Positions 37,189 to 46,219 of a stretch of 64,000 bases of DNA are shown here, one piece after another. Positions within the stretch are counted from its first letter, which is position 1; the number at the start of each line of letters is the position of its first letter. A model generated the notes under the pieces. That model was not told the DNA's origin. It was given only the letters and a program-made list of their open reading frames with translations, and searched no databases. The position numbers and the translations under genes are program-made. Source of the stretch: Streptomyces gilvus (GTDB lineage: Bacteria; Actinomycetota; Actinomycetes; Streptomycetales; Streptomycetaceae). The stretch spans positions 62,001 to 126,000 of the forward strand of contig NZ_JAKWBE010000001.1 of assembly GCF_022513565.1 (NCBI RefSeq). The letters run 5' to 3'.

Positions 37189-38679
37189 ATGGATCGCGTG
37201 GACCTCATGCCCCCGCCCGCCGGTGACGACGCCGACCGCGCCGACGCGTACGCCGCAGCGCCGCTCCTCAACTGTCTGCTGCGCGAGGTCGCCGAGCCAC
37301 TGGGACGCACGGCCACCCACCGCACGTACCGGCTGCCCGGCGTCGACCGCCGGCTGCGCGTCCGGGGCGGGCGGCGGCCCGCGGAACCCGAGGTCCACGC
37401 GGGCGGAAAGTGGCACCGCATCGGCCATACCGAGCTGGTCAAGCTGGTCTCCGAGGAACTGCGCCGCCACACGGGCCTGTCCAACCACGAACTGCCCGCC
37501 GAGATGATCGACAGCCGGGACGCGGTGGCCGCGCTGCTCGCCGCCCGCGCCCGGGCAGCGGTGCCCGAGGACCCCTACCGGCGCTCCGAGCAGTCGTTGA
37601 TCACCGGCCACCCCCACCACCCGGCGCCCAAGGCGCGCGGCGGCGGCCCGGTGGCGGCCTGGCTGCCGTACGCCCCCGAGGCGCACGCGCAGTTCCCGCT
37701 CGCGCTGCTCGGCGTGCGCGAGGACACGGTCGTCGAGGAGGGCGACACCTCGGCCCTGGACGGGCTGGGCGAGGCACCGCCCGGCTACCGGCTGCTGCCC
37801 GCGCATCCCTGGCAGCTGGAGCTGGTCACGCTCGCGGACGCCTTCGCGGACGGGCGGCTGATCCGGCTCGGCACGACCGCCTTCGCCACCTGGCCGACGG
37901 CCGCGGTCCGCACGCTGTACGCCCCCGGCGAGGACCTGTTCCTGAAGTTCAGCCTGGACGTGCGCATCACCAACGACATCCGCCGGCTCTGGCGCCACGA
38001 CCTGCGAAAACTCCGCCGCACGGACGAGGCGGCCGGCCGCGCCCTCGCCGGGACGACGGGGGCCTGGCTGAGCGACCGGGGCTACCGCACGGCCGGCTTC
38101 GCCTTCGAGGAACTCGCGGTGCTGGTCCGGGACGGGCTCGGCGGGCATGTGCCGCCCGGCACGACCCCGCTGCTCGCCGCGGGCCTGGTCGAGGGCTTCG
38201 ACGGCGACCCGCTGCGCGGTGCCGCGGATCCGGCGGCCTGGTGGGAGGCGTATCTGCGGGCCGTCGTACCGCCCGTGCTGGACGCCTTCGCCGGCCACGG
38301 CGTCGTCCTGGAGGCGCATCTGCAGAACACGCTGGTCGCGGTCGACGCCGACGGCATGCCCGTGCGGGCGCTGTTCCGGGACGCGGAGGGCGTGAAGCTG
38401 CTGCCCGACGTCCCGCGCGCGGCCGGCTGGGAGCGGCTGGTGTACTGCCTGGTCGTCAACCACCTCACCGAGGTCGCCGCCGCCCTGGCCGAACACCACC
38501 CCGGCCTCGACCCCTGGCCCGCCGCCCGCCGCGAACTCGCCCGCCACGACCTGCCCGAGGCCGCCGCCCTCCTCACCTGTCCGACCCTCCCCGGCAAGAC
38601 GAACCTCCTGCTGCGCTGGACCGGCGCCGACGGCGCGGACGCCCGCTATCTGCCGCTGCCCAATCCGCTGGCCGGGTGA
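37189..38679 (+). CDS. IucA/IucC-family NIS siderophore synthetase (second copy)
   Basis: The protein has 496 residues from ATG 37189; ATG 37207 is an alternative and the ribosome site is weak. Motifs: LITGHPHHPAPKARGG, YRLLPAHPWQLELVTL, LFLKFSLDVRITNDIRRLW, LEAHLQNTLVAVDADG and the end GKTNLLLRWTGAD...LPLPNPLAG. It clearly differs from the divergent copy (for example GHPHHPAPKARGG versus GHPYHPGCRSRPG), so they are not a recent duplication. It overlaps the HipA-like gene region downstream. Confidence 0.92.
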   Translation: MDRVDLMPPPAGDDADRADAYAAAPLLNCLLREVAEPLGRTATHRTYRLPGVDRRLRVRGGRRPAEPEVHAGGKWHRIGHTELVKLVSEELRRHTGLSNHELPAEMIDSRDAVAALLAARARAAVPEDPYRRSEQSLITGHPHHPAPKARGGGPVAAWLPYAPEAHAQFPLALLGVREDTVVEEGDTSALDGLGEAPPGYRLLPAHPWQLELVTLADAFADGRLIRLGTTAFATWPTAAVRTLYAPGEDLFLKFSLDVRITNDIRRLWRHDLRKLRRTDEAAGRALAGTTGAWLSDRGYRTAGFAFEELAVLVRDGLGGHVPPGTTPLLAAGLVEGFDGDPLRGAADPAAWWEAYLRAVVPPVLDAFAGHGVVLEAHLQNTLVAVDADGMPVRALFRDAEGVKLLPDVPRAAGWERLVYCLVVNHLTEVAAALAEHHPGLDPWPAARRELARHDLPEAAALLTCPTLPGKTNLLLRWTGADGADARYLPLPNPLAG

Positions 38680-38702
38680 GCGTCGGCATTACCCTGTCGG
38701 GT

Positions 38703-39608
38703 GTGCTGCGCGACGTGACTGCTGTTCGATACGTGACCCCGCTGCGCTCCGGCGGTTCCGTCCCCGGAGTCTTCGAGGCCGACGACCTGGGCACCTACGT
38801 CGTGAAGTTCACCGGTTCCGCGCAGGGCCGCAAGGCGCTGGTCGCCGAGGTGATCGTGGGTGAGCTGGCGCGGGCGCTCGGCCTGCGCTTCCCCGAGCTG
38901 GTGCTGGTGCGCTTCGACCCCGCGATCGCCTCCGCCGAACCGCACCAGGAGGTGCGGGACCTGCACCGGGCCAGCGTCGGCGTCAACCTCGGCATGGACT
39001 ATCTGCCGGGCGCCCGGGACTTCACGCCCGAGGTCGCCGAGCACTTCCCCGTGGACCCCCTGGAGGCGGGCCGGATCGTCTGGCTCGACGCCCTCACCGT
39101 CAACGTCGACCGGACCGTGCACAGCTCCAACCTGATGGTCTGGCCGACGCTCGGCACCGTACCGCCGCACCTGTGGCTGATCGACCACGGCGCCGCCCTC
39201 GTCTTCCACCACCGCTGGGACGCCACCGACCCGGCGAAGGCGTACGACTTCCGCCACCACGCCCTCGGCCACTACGGACCCGACGTCCGCGCCGCCGACG
39301 CCGAACTCGCGCCGAAGGTGACCGAGGAACTGCTGCGCCGGGTCGTCGGGGAGGTCCCGGGCGAGTGGCTCACCGACCACGCCACGCCGGAGGAGGCGCG
39401 CGAGGCGTACGTGACGTACCTCCACGCGCGCGTGCGCGCCTCCGGGCAGTGGCTGCCCACCGACTTCCCGAGCCGGGAGGCACTCGCCGCCGAGGAGGCC
39501 CTGCGCACGGCGAGGAACCAGCGGGGACGCCCCGCGTGGCTGAGGCAGGTCCCCGACCTGCACGGCAAGCCCGCCGCCGAACAGGACTGGTCGGTGCACC
39601 TCGGCTGA
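38703..39608 (+). CDS. HipA-like kinase family protein (stand-alone)
   Basis: The protein has 301 residues from GTG 38703 (VLRDVTAVRYVTPLR). GTG 38676, which overlaps the synthetase stop, is an alternative. GTYVVKFTGSAQGRKALVAE looks like a kinase nucleotide-binding lobe. GRIVWLDALTVNVDRTVHSS and LWLIDHGAALVFHH look like the catalytic and metal-binding loops of a HipA/PI3K-like fold. There is no adjacent HipB HTH antitoxin, and the N-subdomain of classic HipA is absent. In Streptomyces this type is usually a lone gene and its substrate is unknown. Confidence 0.75.
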   Translation: MLRDVTAVRYVTPLRSGGSVPGVFEADDLGTYVVKFTGSAQGRKALVAEVIVGELARALGLRFPELVLVRFDPAIASAEPHQEVRDLHRASVGVNLGMDYLPGARDFTPEVAEHFPVDPLEAGRIVWLDALTVNVDRTVHSSNLMVWPTLGTVPPHLWLIDHGAALVFHHRWDATDPAKAYDFRHHALGHYGPDVRAADAELAPKVTEELLRRVVGEVPGEWLTDHATPEEAREAYVTYLHARVRASGQWLPTDFPSREALAAEEALRTARNQRGRPAWLRQVPDLHGKPAAEQDWSVHLG

Positions 39609-39647
39609 GGTGCCGGCCTTGGGCGGGTGCCGGCCTCGGCTGAGGTG

Positions 39648-41273
39648 TCAGCCGCGCAGCTGCTCGTACGCCGGAAGGGTCAGGAAGTCGGCGTAGTCGG
39701 CGTCGAGGGAGACCTGCAGCAGCAGGTCGTGGGCCTGCTGCCAGTGGCCGGCCGCGAAGGCCTCCTCGCCGATCTCCGTACGGATGGCGTCGAGTTCCTC
39801 GGCGGCGACCTTGCGGGCCAGCTCCGGGGTGGCCTTCTCGCCGTTCTCGAACTCGACGCCCGCGTTGATCCACTGCCAGATCTGCGAGCGGGAGATCTCG
39901 GCGGTGGCCGCGTCCTCCATGAGGTTGAAGATGGCGACCGCGCCGAGGCCCCGCAGCCACGCCTCGATGTAACGGATGCCCACCTGGACGGCGTTGACGA
40001 GACCGGCGTACGTCGGCTTCGCCTCCAGCGAGTCGATCGCGATCAGGTCGGCGGCCTCGACGTGGACGTCCTCGCGCAGCCGGTCCTTCTGGTTCGGCTT
40101 GTCGCCGAGGACCTTGTCGAAGGACTCCATGGCGATCGGGACCAGGTCGGGGTGGGCGACCCAGGAGCCGTCGAACCCGTCGTTCGCCTCACGGTCCTTG
40201 TCGGCGCGGACCTTCTCGAAGGCGACCTTGTTGACCTCGGCGTCCCGGCGGGAGGGGATGAACGCCGCCATGCCGCCGATCGCGTGCGCACCGCGCTTGT
40301 GGCAGGTGCGCACGAGGAGTTCGGTGTACGCCCGCATGAACGGGGCCGTCATCGTGACCGCGTTGCGGTCCGGGAGGACGAACCTGGCGCCGCCGTCACG
40401 GAAGTTCTTGACGATGGAGAACAGGTAGTCCCAGCGGCCGGCGTTCAACCCCGAGGCGTGGTCGCGCAGTTCGTAGAGGATCTCGTCCATCTCGTAGGCC
40501 GCGGTGATCGTCTCGATCAGCACGGTCGCGCGGACGGTGCCCTGTGGGACGCCGACGTAGTCCTGCGCGAAGACGAACACGTCGTTCCACAGGCGGGCTT
40601 CGAGGTGCGACTCGGTCTTCGGCAGGTAGAAGTACGGGCCCTTGCCGAGGTCGAGCAGGCGCTGGGCGTTGTGGAAGAAGTAGAGGCCGAAGTCGACGAA
40701 GGCGCCGGGGACCGGGGAGCCGTCGGCGTCGACCAGGTGCCGCTCGGCGAGGTGCCAGCCGCGCGGGCGCATGACGACCGTCGCCAGCTCCTCGCTCGGG
40801 CGCAGGGCGTACGACTTGCCGCTCGCCGGGTCGGTGAAGTCGATGGTCCGGGCGTACGCGTCGATCAGGTTGATCTGACCGGTGACCACGTTCTCCCAGG
40901 TCGGCGCCGAGGCGTCCTCGAAGTCCGCGAGCCAGATCCGGGCGCCGGAGTTGAGGGCGTTGACGGTCATCTTGCGGTCGGTCGGGCCGGTGATCTCCAC
41001 GCGCCGGTCGTTCAGGGCGGCGGGGGAGGGGGCCACCTTCCAGGAGTCGTCGGCGCGGATCGCGGCGGTCTCCGGGAGGAAGTCGAGGGTGGAGGTGCGG
41101 GCGATCTCGGCGCGGCGCTCGGCGCGGCGGGCGAGGAGTTCGTCACGGCGCGGCGTGAACCGCCGGTGCAGCTCGGCCACGAAGGCGAGGGCCGCCTCGG
41201 TGAGGACCTCCTCCTGCCGGGGCAGGGGCTCGGCGTCGACGATGGCCAGCGGGGACGGCGCTGGTGCGGACAT
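39648..41273 (-). CDS. aceB: Malate synthase A
   Basis: The protein has 541 residues, close to E. coli AceB (533). LDFLPETAAIRADDSWKVAP, VNALNSGARIWLADFEDASA (catalytic region), VVMRPRGWHLAERHLVDADG, FYLPKTESHLEARLWNDVF and FDGSWVAHPDLVPIAMESFD are all typical. It condenses glyoxylate with acetyl-CoA to malate. The lack of an adjacent isocitrate lyase and its place next to the allantoin genes, behind an AllR-type operator, suggest its main glyoxylate source here is purine breakdown. Confidence 0.96.
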   Translation of the reverse strand: MSAPAPSPLAIVDAEPLPRQEEVLTEAALAFVAELHRRFTPRRDELLARRAERRAEIARTSTLDFLPETAAIRADDSWKVAPSPAALNDRRVEITGPTDRKMTVNALNSGARIWLADFEDASAPTWENVVTGQINLIDAYARTIDFTDPASGKSYALRPSEELATVVMRPRGWHLAERHLVDADGSPVPGAFVDFGLYFFHNAQRLLDLGKGPYFYLPKTESHLEARLWNDVFVFAQDYVGVPQGTVRATVLIETITAAYEMDEILYELRDHASGLNAGRWDYLFSIVKNFRDGGARFVLPDRNAVTMTAPFMRAYTELLVRTCHKRGAHAIGGMAAFIPSRRDAEVNKVAFEKVRADKDREANDGFDGSWVAHPDLVPIAMESFDKVLGDKPNQKDRLREDVHVEAADLIAIDSLEAKPTYAGLVNAVQVGIRYIEAWLRGLGAVAIFNLMEDAATAEISRSQIWQWINAGVEFENGEKATPELARKVAAEELDAIRTEIGEEAFAAGHWQQAHDLLLQVSLDADYADFLTLPAYEQLRG

Positions 41274-41354
41274 GAGCTGTCACTTCCTTCAGCGGTGGCA
41301 CCGGGTGCCAGTCGAACCGGGTACGGCGAGCGCGCCCTCGCCAGGGGAGGGCGC

Positions 41355-41390
41355 TTCTGAACAGTGGATACTAGTTTCCTCATCGTGGAA
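41355..41390. promoter_or_regulatory. Tandem AllR-type operator upstream of aceB
   Basis: Box 1 (41355-41369) is TTCT-N7-GGAT. Box 2 (41376-41390) is TTCC-N7-GGAA. Starts are 21 bp apart. It lies 82 bp upstream of the aceB start. A loose TTCAA-T-N5-GTTGA palindrome follows at about 41392-41407. Confidence 0.65.
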
Positions 41391-41456
41391 GTTCAATGGT
41401 TTGTTGATGTCGAGATTCTCCGGGTCGAGGCAAGGTGGCGCTGGGTGCCATCCCGC

Positions 41457-42056
41457 TCACTCCAGGTGCGCGAGGTCGGCCTCGGTGTCGATGTCGTACG
41501 GCCGCGCCACGTCCCCGCACTCGACGAGCGTGATGGCCTCTCGGTGCTCCTTCAGATAGGCGCGTGCCCCCCGGTCGCCGGTCGCAGTCGCCGCGATCTT
41601 GGCCCAGTGCGCGGCGCCGAAGAGGACCGGGTGGCCGCGTACGCCGTCGTAGGCGGCCGAGACCAGGGAGTCCTCGTCCGCGAAGCCCGCGAGCACCCGC
41701 CGCACGGCCTCCGGCCCGATGCCGGGCTGGTCCACGAGCGAGACGAGCGCGGCCCGCGCCCCCGTGCCGGCGAGCGAGTCCAGCCCGGTCCGCAACGACG
41801 ACCCCATGCCGTCGGCCCAGCCGGGGTTCTCGACGAGCACGCACCCCTCCAGCCGCGCCCGCTCCCGCACCGCGTCCGCCGCGGCCCCGAGCACCACATG
41901 GACCCGGTCGCACCCGGCCGCTCGCAGCACGCCCACCGCATGTTCCACCAGTGGCCGCCCGCGGTGCTCCAGCAGCGCCTTGGGCCGCCCGCCGAGCCGC
42001 CGGCCGCCCCCCGCGGCGAGCAGCAGCCCGGCCACGTCCACCTGTCCGTTCCTCAT
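41457..42056 (-). CDS. MobA-like nucleotidyltransferase (molybdenum cofactor type)
   Basis: The protein has 199 residues. ATG 42056 is preceded by AGGAGG. VAGLLLAAGGGRRLGGRPKA is the nucleotide-binding Rossmann motif, LVSLVDQPGIGPEAVRRVL holds the metal site, and AAYDGVRGHPVLFG is typical of MocA/MobA-like cytidylyl or guanylyl transferases, which mature molybdenum enzymes such as xanthine dehydrogenase. This fits a purine-catabolic neighbourhood, although no xanthine dehydrogenase gene is in the window. Confidence 0.85.
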   Translation of the reverse strand: MRNGQVDVAGLLLAAGGGRRLGGRPKALLEHRGRPLVEHAVGVLRAAGCDRVHVVLGAAADAVRERARLEGCVLVENPGWADGMGSSLRTGLDSLAGTGARAALVSLVDQPGIGPEAVRRVLAGFADEDSLVSAAYDGVRGHPVLFGAAHWAKIAATATGDRGARAYLKEHREAITLVECGDVARPYDIDTEADLAHLE

Positions 42057-42244
42057 GCCTCCTGCATACCTGACATCGGGGCGGGTGCCTGGTTTCCGGG
42101 GGCTGAATTTCGGTCCGCACGGTGGCGCGCCGGGCACCGGGTGGCGTTTACTGACCCGCGTCCCCGGCGCCCGACCAACGCCACAGGGGGCGCGTAGCGG
42201 GATCACCACAAGACGGCGCACAAGGGCGTGCGAGGGGGAGAGCT

Positions 42245-42556
42245 GTGTTGCGGAGCTTGGGGCAGAGACCAGTGACCGGCAGTGACGAGGACCCGAGAGT
42301 GGCGGGACTGCGGACCGCGGTCTCCCGGCTGCGCCGTGAACTGGCCGCGCATCCGGCGGAGTTCCCCGACCGCGCCATCGCCGAGGACGAACTCGCCGCC
42401 CTCGCCGCCATGGTCACCTACGGCAGCCCCGAAGTCCCCCGCCTGCGCAGCTCGTTGCTGCTGATAGCGGGCGCGATCGGCTCGGTGAGCGCCCTGTCCC
42501 GTGGGCTGGCGGAGGTCCGCGACGCGGTGGAGCTGTTCGGGGAACCGAGGTCCTGA
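42245..42556 (+). CDS. DUF5955 family protein
   Basis: A 103-residue protein from GTG 42245; GTG 42272 is possible. It is helical and charged, with RVAGLRTAVSRLRRELAAHP and RSSLLLIAGAIGSVSALSRG, as in the small actinobacterial DUF5955 family. No function is known to me. It converges on allR with a 22-bp gap. Confidence 0.75.
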   Translation: MLRSLGQRPVTGSDEDPRVAGLRTAVSRLRRELAAHPAEFPDRAIAEDELAALAAMVTYGSPEVPRLRSSLLLIAGAIGSVSALSRGLAEVRDAVELFGEPRS

Positions 42557-42578
42557 CCCGCTCGCGCGCTCGGGGGCG

Positions 42579-43373
42579 TCACGCCGGGTTCTGGCTGGCC
42601 AGTGCCTGTGACAGTTCGCCGGCCGCCTGCTGGAGCACCGGCACGATCCGCTCCGTCGCCGACTCCGTGACCCGGCCGGCCGGCCCCGAGATCGAGATGG
42701 CGGCCGCGGTGGGGGAGTCGGGCACGGACACGGCGAGACAGCGGACGCCGATCTCCTGCTCGTTGTCGTCGACCGCGTAACCCCGGCGGCGGACGTCCTC
42801 CAGGGCGGCCAGGAAACCCTCGGGTGTGGTGATGGTCTTCTCGGTCGTGGCCGGCATGCCCGTGCGGTGGAGCAGGGCACGCACCTCGTCGTCCGGGAAG
42901 CCGGCCAGCAGCGCCTTGCCCACCCCCGTCGAGTGCGGCAGCACCCGTCGGCCGACCTCCGTGAACATGCGCATCGAGTGCTTGGACGGCACCTGGGCGA
43001 CGTACACGATCTCGTCGCCGTCCAGCAGCGCCATGTTCGCCGTCTCTCCGGTCTCCTCGACCAGCCGGGCCAGGTAGGGCCGCGCCCAGGTGCCGAGCAG
43101 CCGGGACGCCGACTCGCCGAGGCGGATCAGGCGGGGGCCGAGCGCGTACCGGCGATTGGCCTGCTGGCGGACGTAACCGCAGGCCACGAGCGTGCGCATC
43201 AGACGGTGGATGGTGGGCAGGGGCAGGCCGCTGCTCGCGGACAGCTCGCTCAGGCCGACCTCGCCGCCCGCGTCGGCCATCCGCTCGAGCAGGTCGAAGG
43301 CGCGCTCGAGGGACTGGACGCCCCCGCCGTTGGACCTGGCGGAGTCGGTGGTGCTGGCGCTGGACGTCGGCAC
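42579..43373 (-). CDS. allR: IclR-family transcriptional repressor of allantoin/glyoxylate genes
   Basis: The protein has 264 residues from GTG 43373, preceded by AAAGGAA. An N-terminal IclR winged helix (VQSLERAFDLLERMADAGGE, LPLPTIHRLMRTLVACGYV) is followed by the IclR effector domain (MRMFTEVGRRVLPHSTGVGK, YAVDDNEQEIGVRCLAVSVP). It is divergent from allB, and IclR proteins of this kind (AllR) repress allantoin genes and are released by a pathway intermediate; such a repressor is known in S. coelicolor. The five TTCC-N7-GGAA operator pairs in this window, one in its own promoter region, are its probable targets. Confidence 0.9.
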   Translation of the reverse strand: MPTSSASTTDSARSNGGGVQSLERAFDLLERMADAGGEVGLSELSASSGLPLPTIHRLMRTLVACGYVRQQANRRYALGPRLIRLGESASRLLGTWARPYLARLVEETGETANMALLDGDEIVYVAQVPSKHSMRMFTEVGRRVLPHSTGVGKALLAGFPDDEVRALLHRTGMPATTEKTITTPEGFLAALEDVRRRGYAVDDNEQEIGVRCLAVSVPDSPTAAAISISGPAGRVTESATERIVPVLQQAAGELSQALASQNPA

Positions 43374-43451
43374 GGCGCGTTCCTTTCGGGCGGGCGGGAG
43401 GGCAGCAGCCTACCCGCCGGTCGGTTGACTCCCCGCTGGTGCATGGCTACG

Positions 43452-43487
43452 TTCTGCTTGACGGAATTCTAATTCCGCTTTGTGGAA
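43452..43487. promoter_or_regulatory. Tandem AllR-type operator, allR/allB divergent promoter region
   Basis: Box 1 (43452-43466) is TTCT-N7-GGAA. Box 2 (43473-43487) is TTCC-N7-GGAA. Starts are 21 bp apart. It is 78 bp upstream of the allR start, fitting autoregulation. Confidence 0.7.
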
Positions 43488-43559
43488 ACGTCCAGAGTGG
43501 CCGTCGGGGAAGCCCCGCCCGTCAGTGTGCCCTTGACGGGGCGAGGGTGGGAGCGGAGA

Positions 43560-43595
43560 CTCCTTCAACAGAAAGTTGAATTCCGTTACGCGGAA
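43560..43595. promoter_or_regulatory. Second tandem AllR-type operator directly upstream of allB
   Basis: Box 1 (43560-43574) is CTCC-N7-GAAA. Box 2 (43581-43595) is TTCC-N7-GGAA. The spacing is again 21 bp. It ends 26 bp before the allB start. A TCAAC-N5-GTTGA palindrome (43565-43579) overlaps box 1. Confidence 0.7.
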
Positions 43596-43621
43596 GTCAA
43601 CGGCGGCAGAGAGGGGTCCGG

Positions 43622-44962
43622 GTGTCCGACGCTGAACTGGTGCTGCGCTCGACGCGCGTCATCACCCCGGAGGGAACGCGGGCCGCCTCGGTCGCGGTCG
43701 CCGGGGGCAGGATCACGGCTGTACGGGCGTACGACGCTCCCGTACCGGAGGGTGCCCGCCTGGAGGACCTGGGCGACGACGTCCTGCTGCCCGGCCTGGT
43801 CGACACGCACGTGCACGTCAACGACCCCGGCCGCACCGAGTGGGAGGGCTTCTGGACCGCCACGCGCGCGGCGGCGGCCGGCGGCATCACCACCCTCGTC
43901 GACATGCCGCTCAACTCCCTCCCGCCGACCACGACGGTCGACCACCTGCGGACCAAGCAGGCGGTCGCCGCCGACAAGGCGCACATCGACGTCGGCTTCT
44001 GGGGCGGCGCCCTGCCGGACAACGTCAAGGACCTCCGCCCGCTGCACGAGGCCGGCGTCTTCGGCTTCAAGGCGTTCCTGTCCCCGTCCGGCGTGGACGA
44101 GTTCCCGCACCTCGACCAGGACCGGCTCGCCCAGTCCCTGGCCGAGATCTCCTCCTTCGGCGGCCTGCTGATCGTGCACGCCGAGGACCCGCACCACCTG
44201 GAAGCCGCCCCGCAGCAGGGCGGCCCCCGCTACGCCGACTTCCTGGCCTCCCGCCCGCGCGACGCCGAGGACACGGCGATCGCGCAGCTCATCGCCCAGG
44301 CGAAACGCCTCCACGCGCGCGTGCACGTCCTGCACCTGTCGTCCGGCGACGCGCTGCCGCTGATCGCCGCGGCGAAGGCGGAGGGCGTCCGCGTCACCGT
44401 CGAGACCTGCCCGCACTACCTGACCCTCACCGCGGAGGAAGTCCCGGACGGCGCCAGCGAGTTCAAGTGCTGCCCGCCCATCCGCGAGGCCGCCAACCAG
44501 GACCTGCTGTGGCGGGCGCTGGCCGACGGCACGATCGACTGCGTGGTCACCGACCACTCCCCGTCCACGGCCGACCTCAAGACGGACGACTTCGCGACGG
44601 CCTGGGGCGGCATCTCGGGCCTGCAGCTGAGCCTGTCCGCGGTCTGGACGGCGGCCCGGGCCCGCGGTCACTCACTGGAGGACGTGGTCCGCTGGATGTC
44701 CACGCGGACCTCGGAACTGGTCGGTCTGGACGGGCGCAAGGGCGCCATCGCTCCCGGTCACGACGCCGACTTCGCCGTCCTCGCCCCGGACGAGACCTTC
44801 ACCGTCGACCCGGCGGCCCTCCAGCACCGCAACCGTGTGACGGCGTACGCGGGCAGGACCCTGCACGGCGTCGTGAGGTCGACCTGGCTGCGCGGCGAAC
44901 GCATCGTGGCGAACGGCGAGTTCACCGCCCCGAGGGGCCGACTGCTCACCCGCACCCCCTGA
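43622..44962 (+). CDS. allB: Allantoinase
   Basis: The protein has 446 residues from GTG 43622. The amidohydrolase metal motif is [19 protein letters not shown] (D61, H63, H65). The carbamylated-lysine region is [16 protein letters not shown], with later ligands in [27 protein letters not shown] and [15 protein letters not shown]. It hydrolyses allantoin to allantoate. It is first in the allB-alc operon (48-bp gap) and has two operator pairs upstream. Confidence 0.96.
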   Translation: MSDAELVLRSTRVITPEGTRAASVAVAGGRITAVRAYDAPVPEGARLEDLGDDVLLPGLVDTHVHVNDPGRTEWEGFWTATRAAAAGGITTLVDMPLNSLPPTTTVDHLRTKQAVAADKAHIDVGFWGGALPDNVKDLRPLHEAGVFGFKAFLSPSGVDEFPHLDQDRLAQSLAEISSFGGLLIVHAEDPHHLEAAPQQGGPRYADFLASRPRDAEDTAIAQLIAQAKRLHARVHVLHLSSGDALPLIAAAKAEGVRVTVETCPHYLTLTAEEVPDGASEFKCCPPIREAANQDLLWRALADGTIDCVVTDHSPSTADLKTDDFATAWGGISGLQLSLSAVWTAARARGHSLEDVVRWMSTRTSELVGLDGRKGAIAPGHDADFAVLAPDETFTVDPAALQHRNRVTAYAGRTLHGVVRSTWLRGERIVANGEFTAPRGRLLTRTP

Positions 44963-45010
44963 TCCCCTGTCCGCACCCGCGGCGGCCGACTCCCGAAAGG
45001 CACACATCCC

Positions 45011-46126
45011 GTGACGGCGATCCCCAGCTTCACCGGCGACGCGAACCCCTACGGCGGCGGCGACCCCTACGCGGACTACCGCACCGCCGACTTCCCCTTC
45101 ACCCAGTACGCCAACCTCGCCGACCGGCAGCTCGGCGCCGGTGTCATCGCCGCCAACGACGAGTTCTTCGCCCAGCGGGAGAACCTCCTGGTGCCCGGGC
45201 CGGCCGAGTTCGACCCCGAGCACTTCGGGCACAAGGGCAAGATCATGGACGGCTGGGAGACCCGGCGGCGCCGCGGCGCGAGCGCCGGGCACCCGTGGCC
45301 GACGGCCGAGGACCACGACTGGGCCCTGGTCCGCCTCGGCGCGCCCGGTGTGATCCGGGGCATCGTCGTGGACACGGCCCACTTCCGCGGCAACTACCCG
45401 CAGGCGGTGTCGGTCGAGGGCACGTCGGTCCCCGGTTCCCCCTCCCCGGAGGAGCTCCTCGGTGACGACGTGAAGTGGACGACCCTCGTCCCGCGCACCC
45501 CGGTGGGCGGCCACGCGGCGAACGGCTTCGCCGTCTCCGTCGAGCAGCGCTTCACGCACCTCAGGGTCAACCAGCACCCCGACGGCGGCATCGCCCGCCT
45601 GCGGGTGTACGGCGAGGTCGTGCCCGACCCGGCCTGGCTGGCGACCCTCGGCACCTTCGACGTGGTCGCCCTGGAGAACGGCGGCCGGGTCGAGGACGCC
45701 TCGAACCTCTTCTACTCGCCGGCCACCAACACCATCCAGCCCGGCCGCTCCCGCAAGATGGACGACGGCTGGGAGACCCGCCGGCGCCGCGATCAGGGCA
45801 ACGACTGGATCCGCTACCGGCTGGCCGCGCAGGCCCACCTCCGCGCCCTGGAGATCGACACGGCGTATCTGAAGGGCAACAGCGCCGGCTGGGCGTCGGT
45901 GTCCGTCAAGGACGGCGAGAGCGGCGACTGGACGGAGATCCTCCCGCGCACCCGCCTCCAGCCCGACACCAACCACCGCTTCGTCCTCCCGGCCCCGGCG
46001 ACCGCCACGCACGCGCGCGTGGACATCTACCCCGACGGGGGCATCTCCCGCCTGCGGCTCTTCGGTTCCCTCACGCGGCAGGGCGCGTCGGAACTGTCGG
46101 CCCGGCACCAGGAACTGGGCGGGTAG
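45011..46126 (+). CDS. alc: Allantoicase
   Basis: The protein has 371 residues from GTG 45011. Two tandem allantoicase (jelly-roll) repeats are visible: KIMDGWETRRRRGASAGHPW, then RGIVVDTAHFRGNYPQAVSV; and KMDDGWETRRRRDQGNDWIR, then RALEIDTAYLKGNSAGWASV. It splits allantoate into ureidoglycolate and urea. A ureidoglycolate lyase, needed to release glyoxylate, is not in the window. Confidence 0.96.
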   Translation: MTAIPSFTGDANPYGGGDPYADYRTADFPFTQYANLADRQLGAGVIAANDEFFAQRENLLVPGPAEFDPEHFGHKGKIMDGWETRRRRGASAGHPWPTAEDHDWALVRLGAPGVIRGIVVDTAHFRGNYPQAVSVEGTSVPGSPSPEELLGDDVKWTTLVPRTPVGGHAANGFAVSVEQRFTHLRVNQHPDGGIARLRVYGEVVPDPAWLATLGTFDVVALENGGRVEDASNLFYSPATNTIQPGRSRKMDDGWETRRRRDQGNDWIRYRLAAQAHLRALEIDTAYLKGNSAGWASVSVKDGESGDWTEILPRTRLQPDTNHRFVLPAPATATHARVDIYPDGGISRLRLFGSLTRQGASELSARHQELGG

Positions 46127-46219
46127 CACGCGCGCGGGTGACCGCCAGGCGATCCCTGGCCCACCTCGGGCCGCCGGACCGGCCGGAACTCTTCGCGGCA
46201 CTTCCGGCGTTCTCCCCAC

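Noticed and set aside
38703..39608. HipBA toxin-antitoxin system
   Set aside because: No HipB-like HTH gene adjoins the HipA-like kinase, and the protein is the short actinobacterial type.
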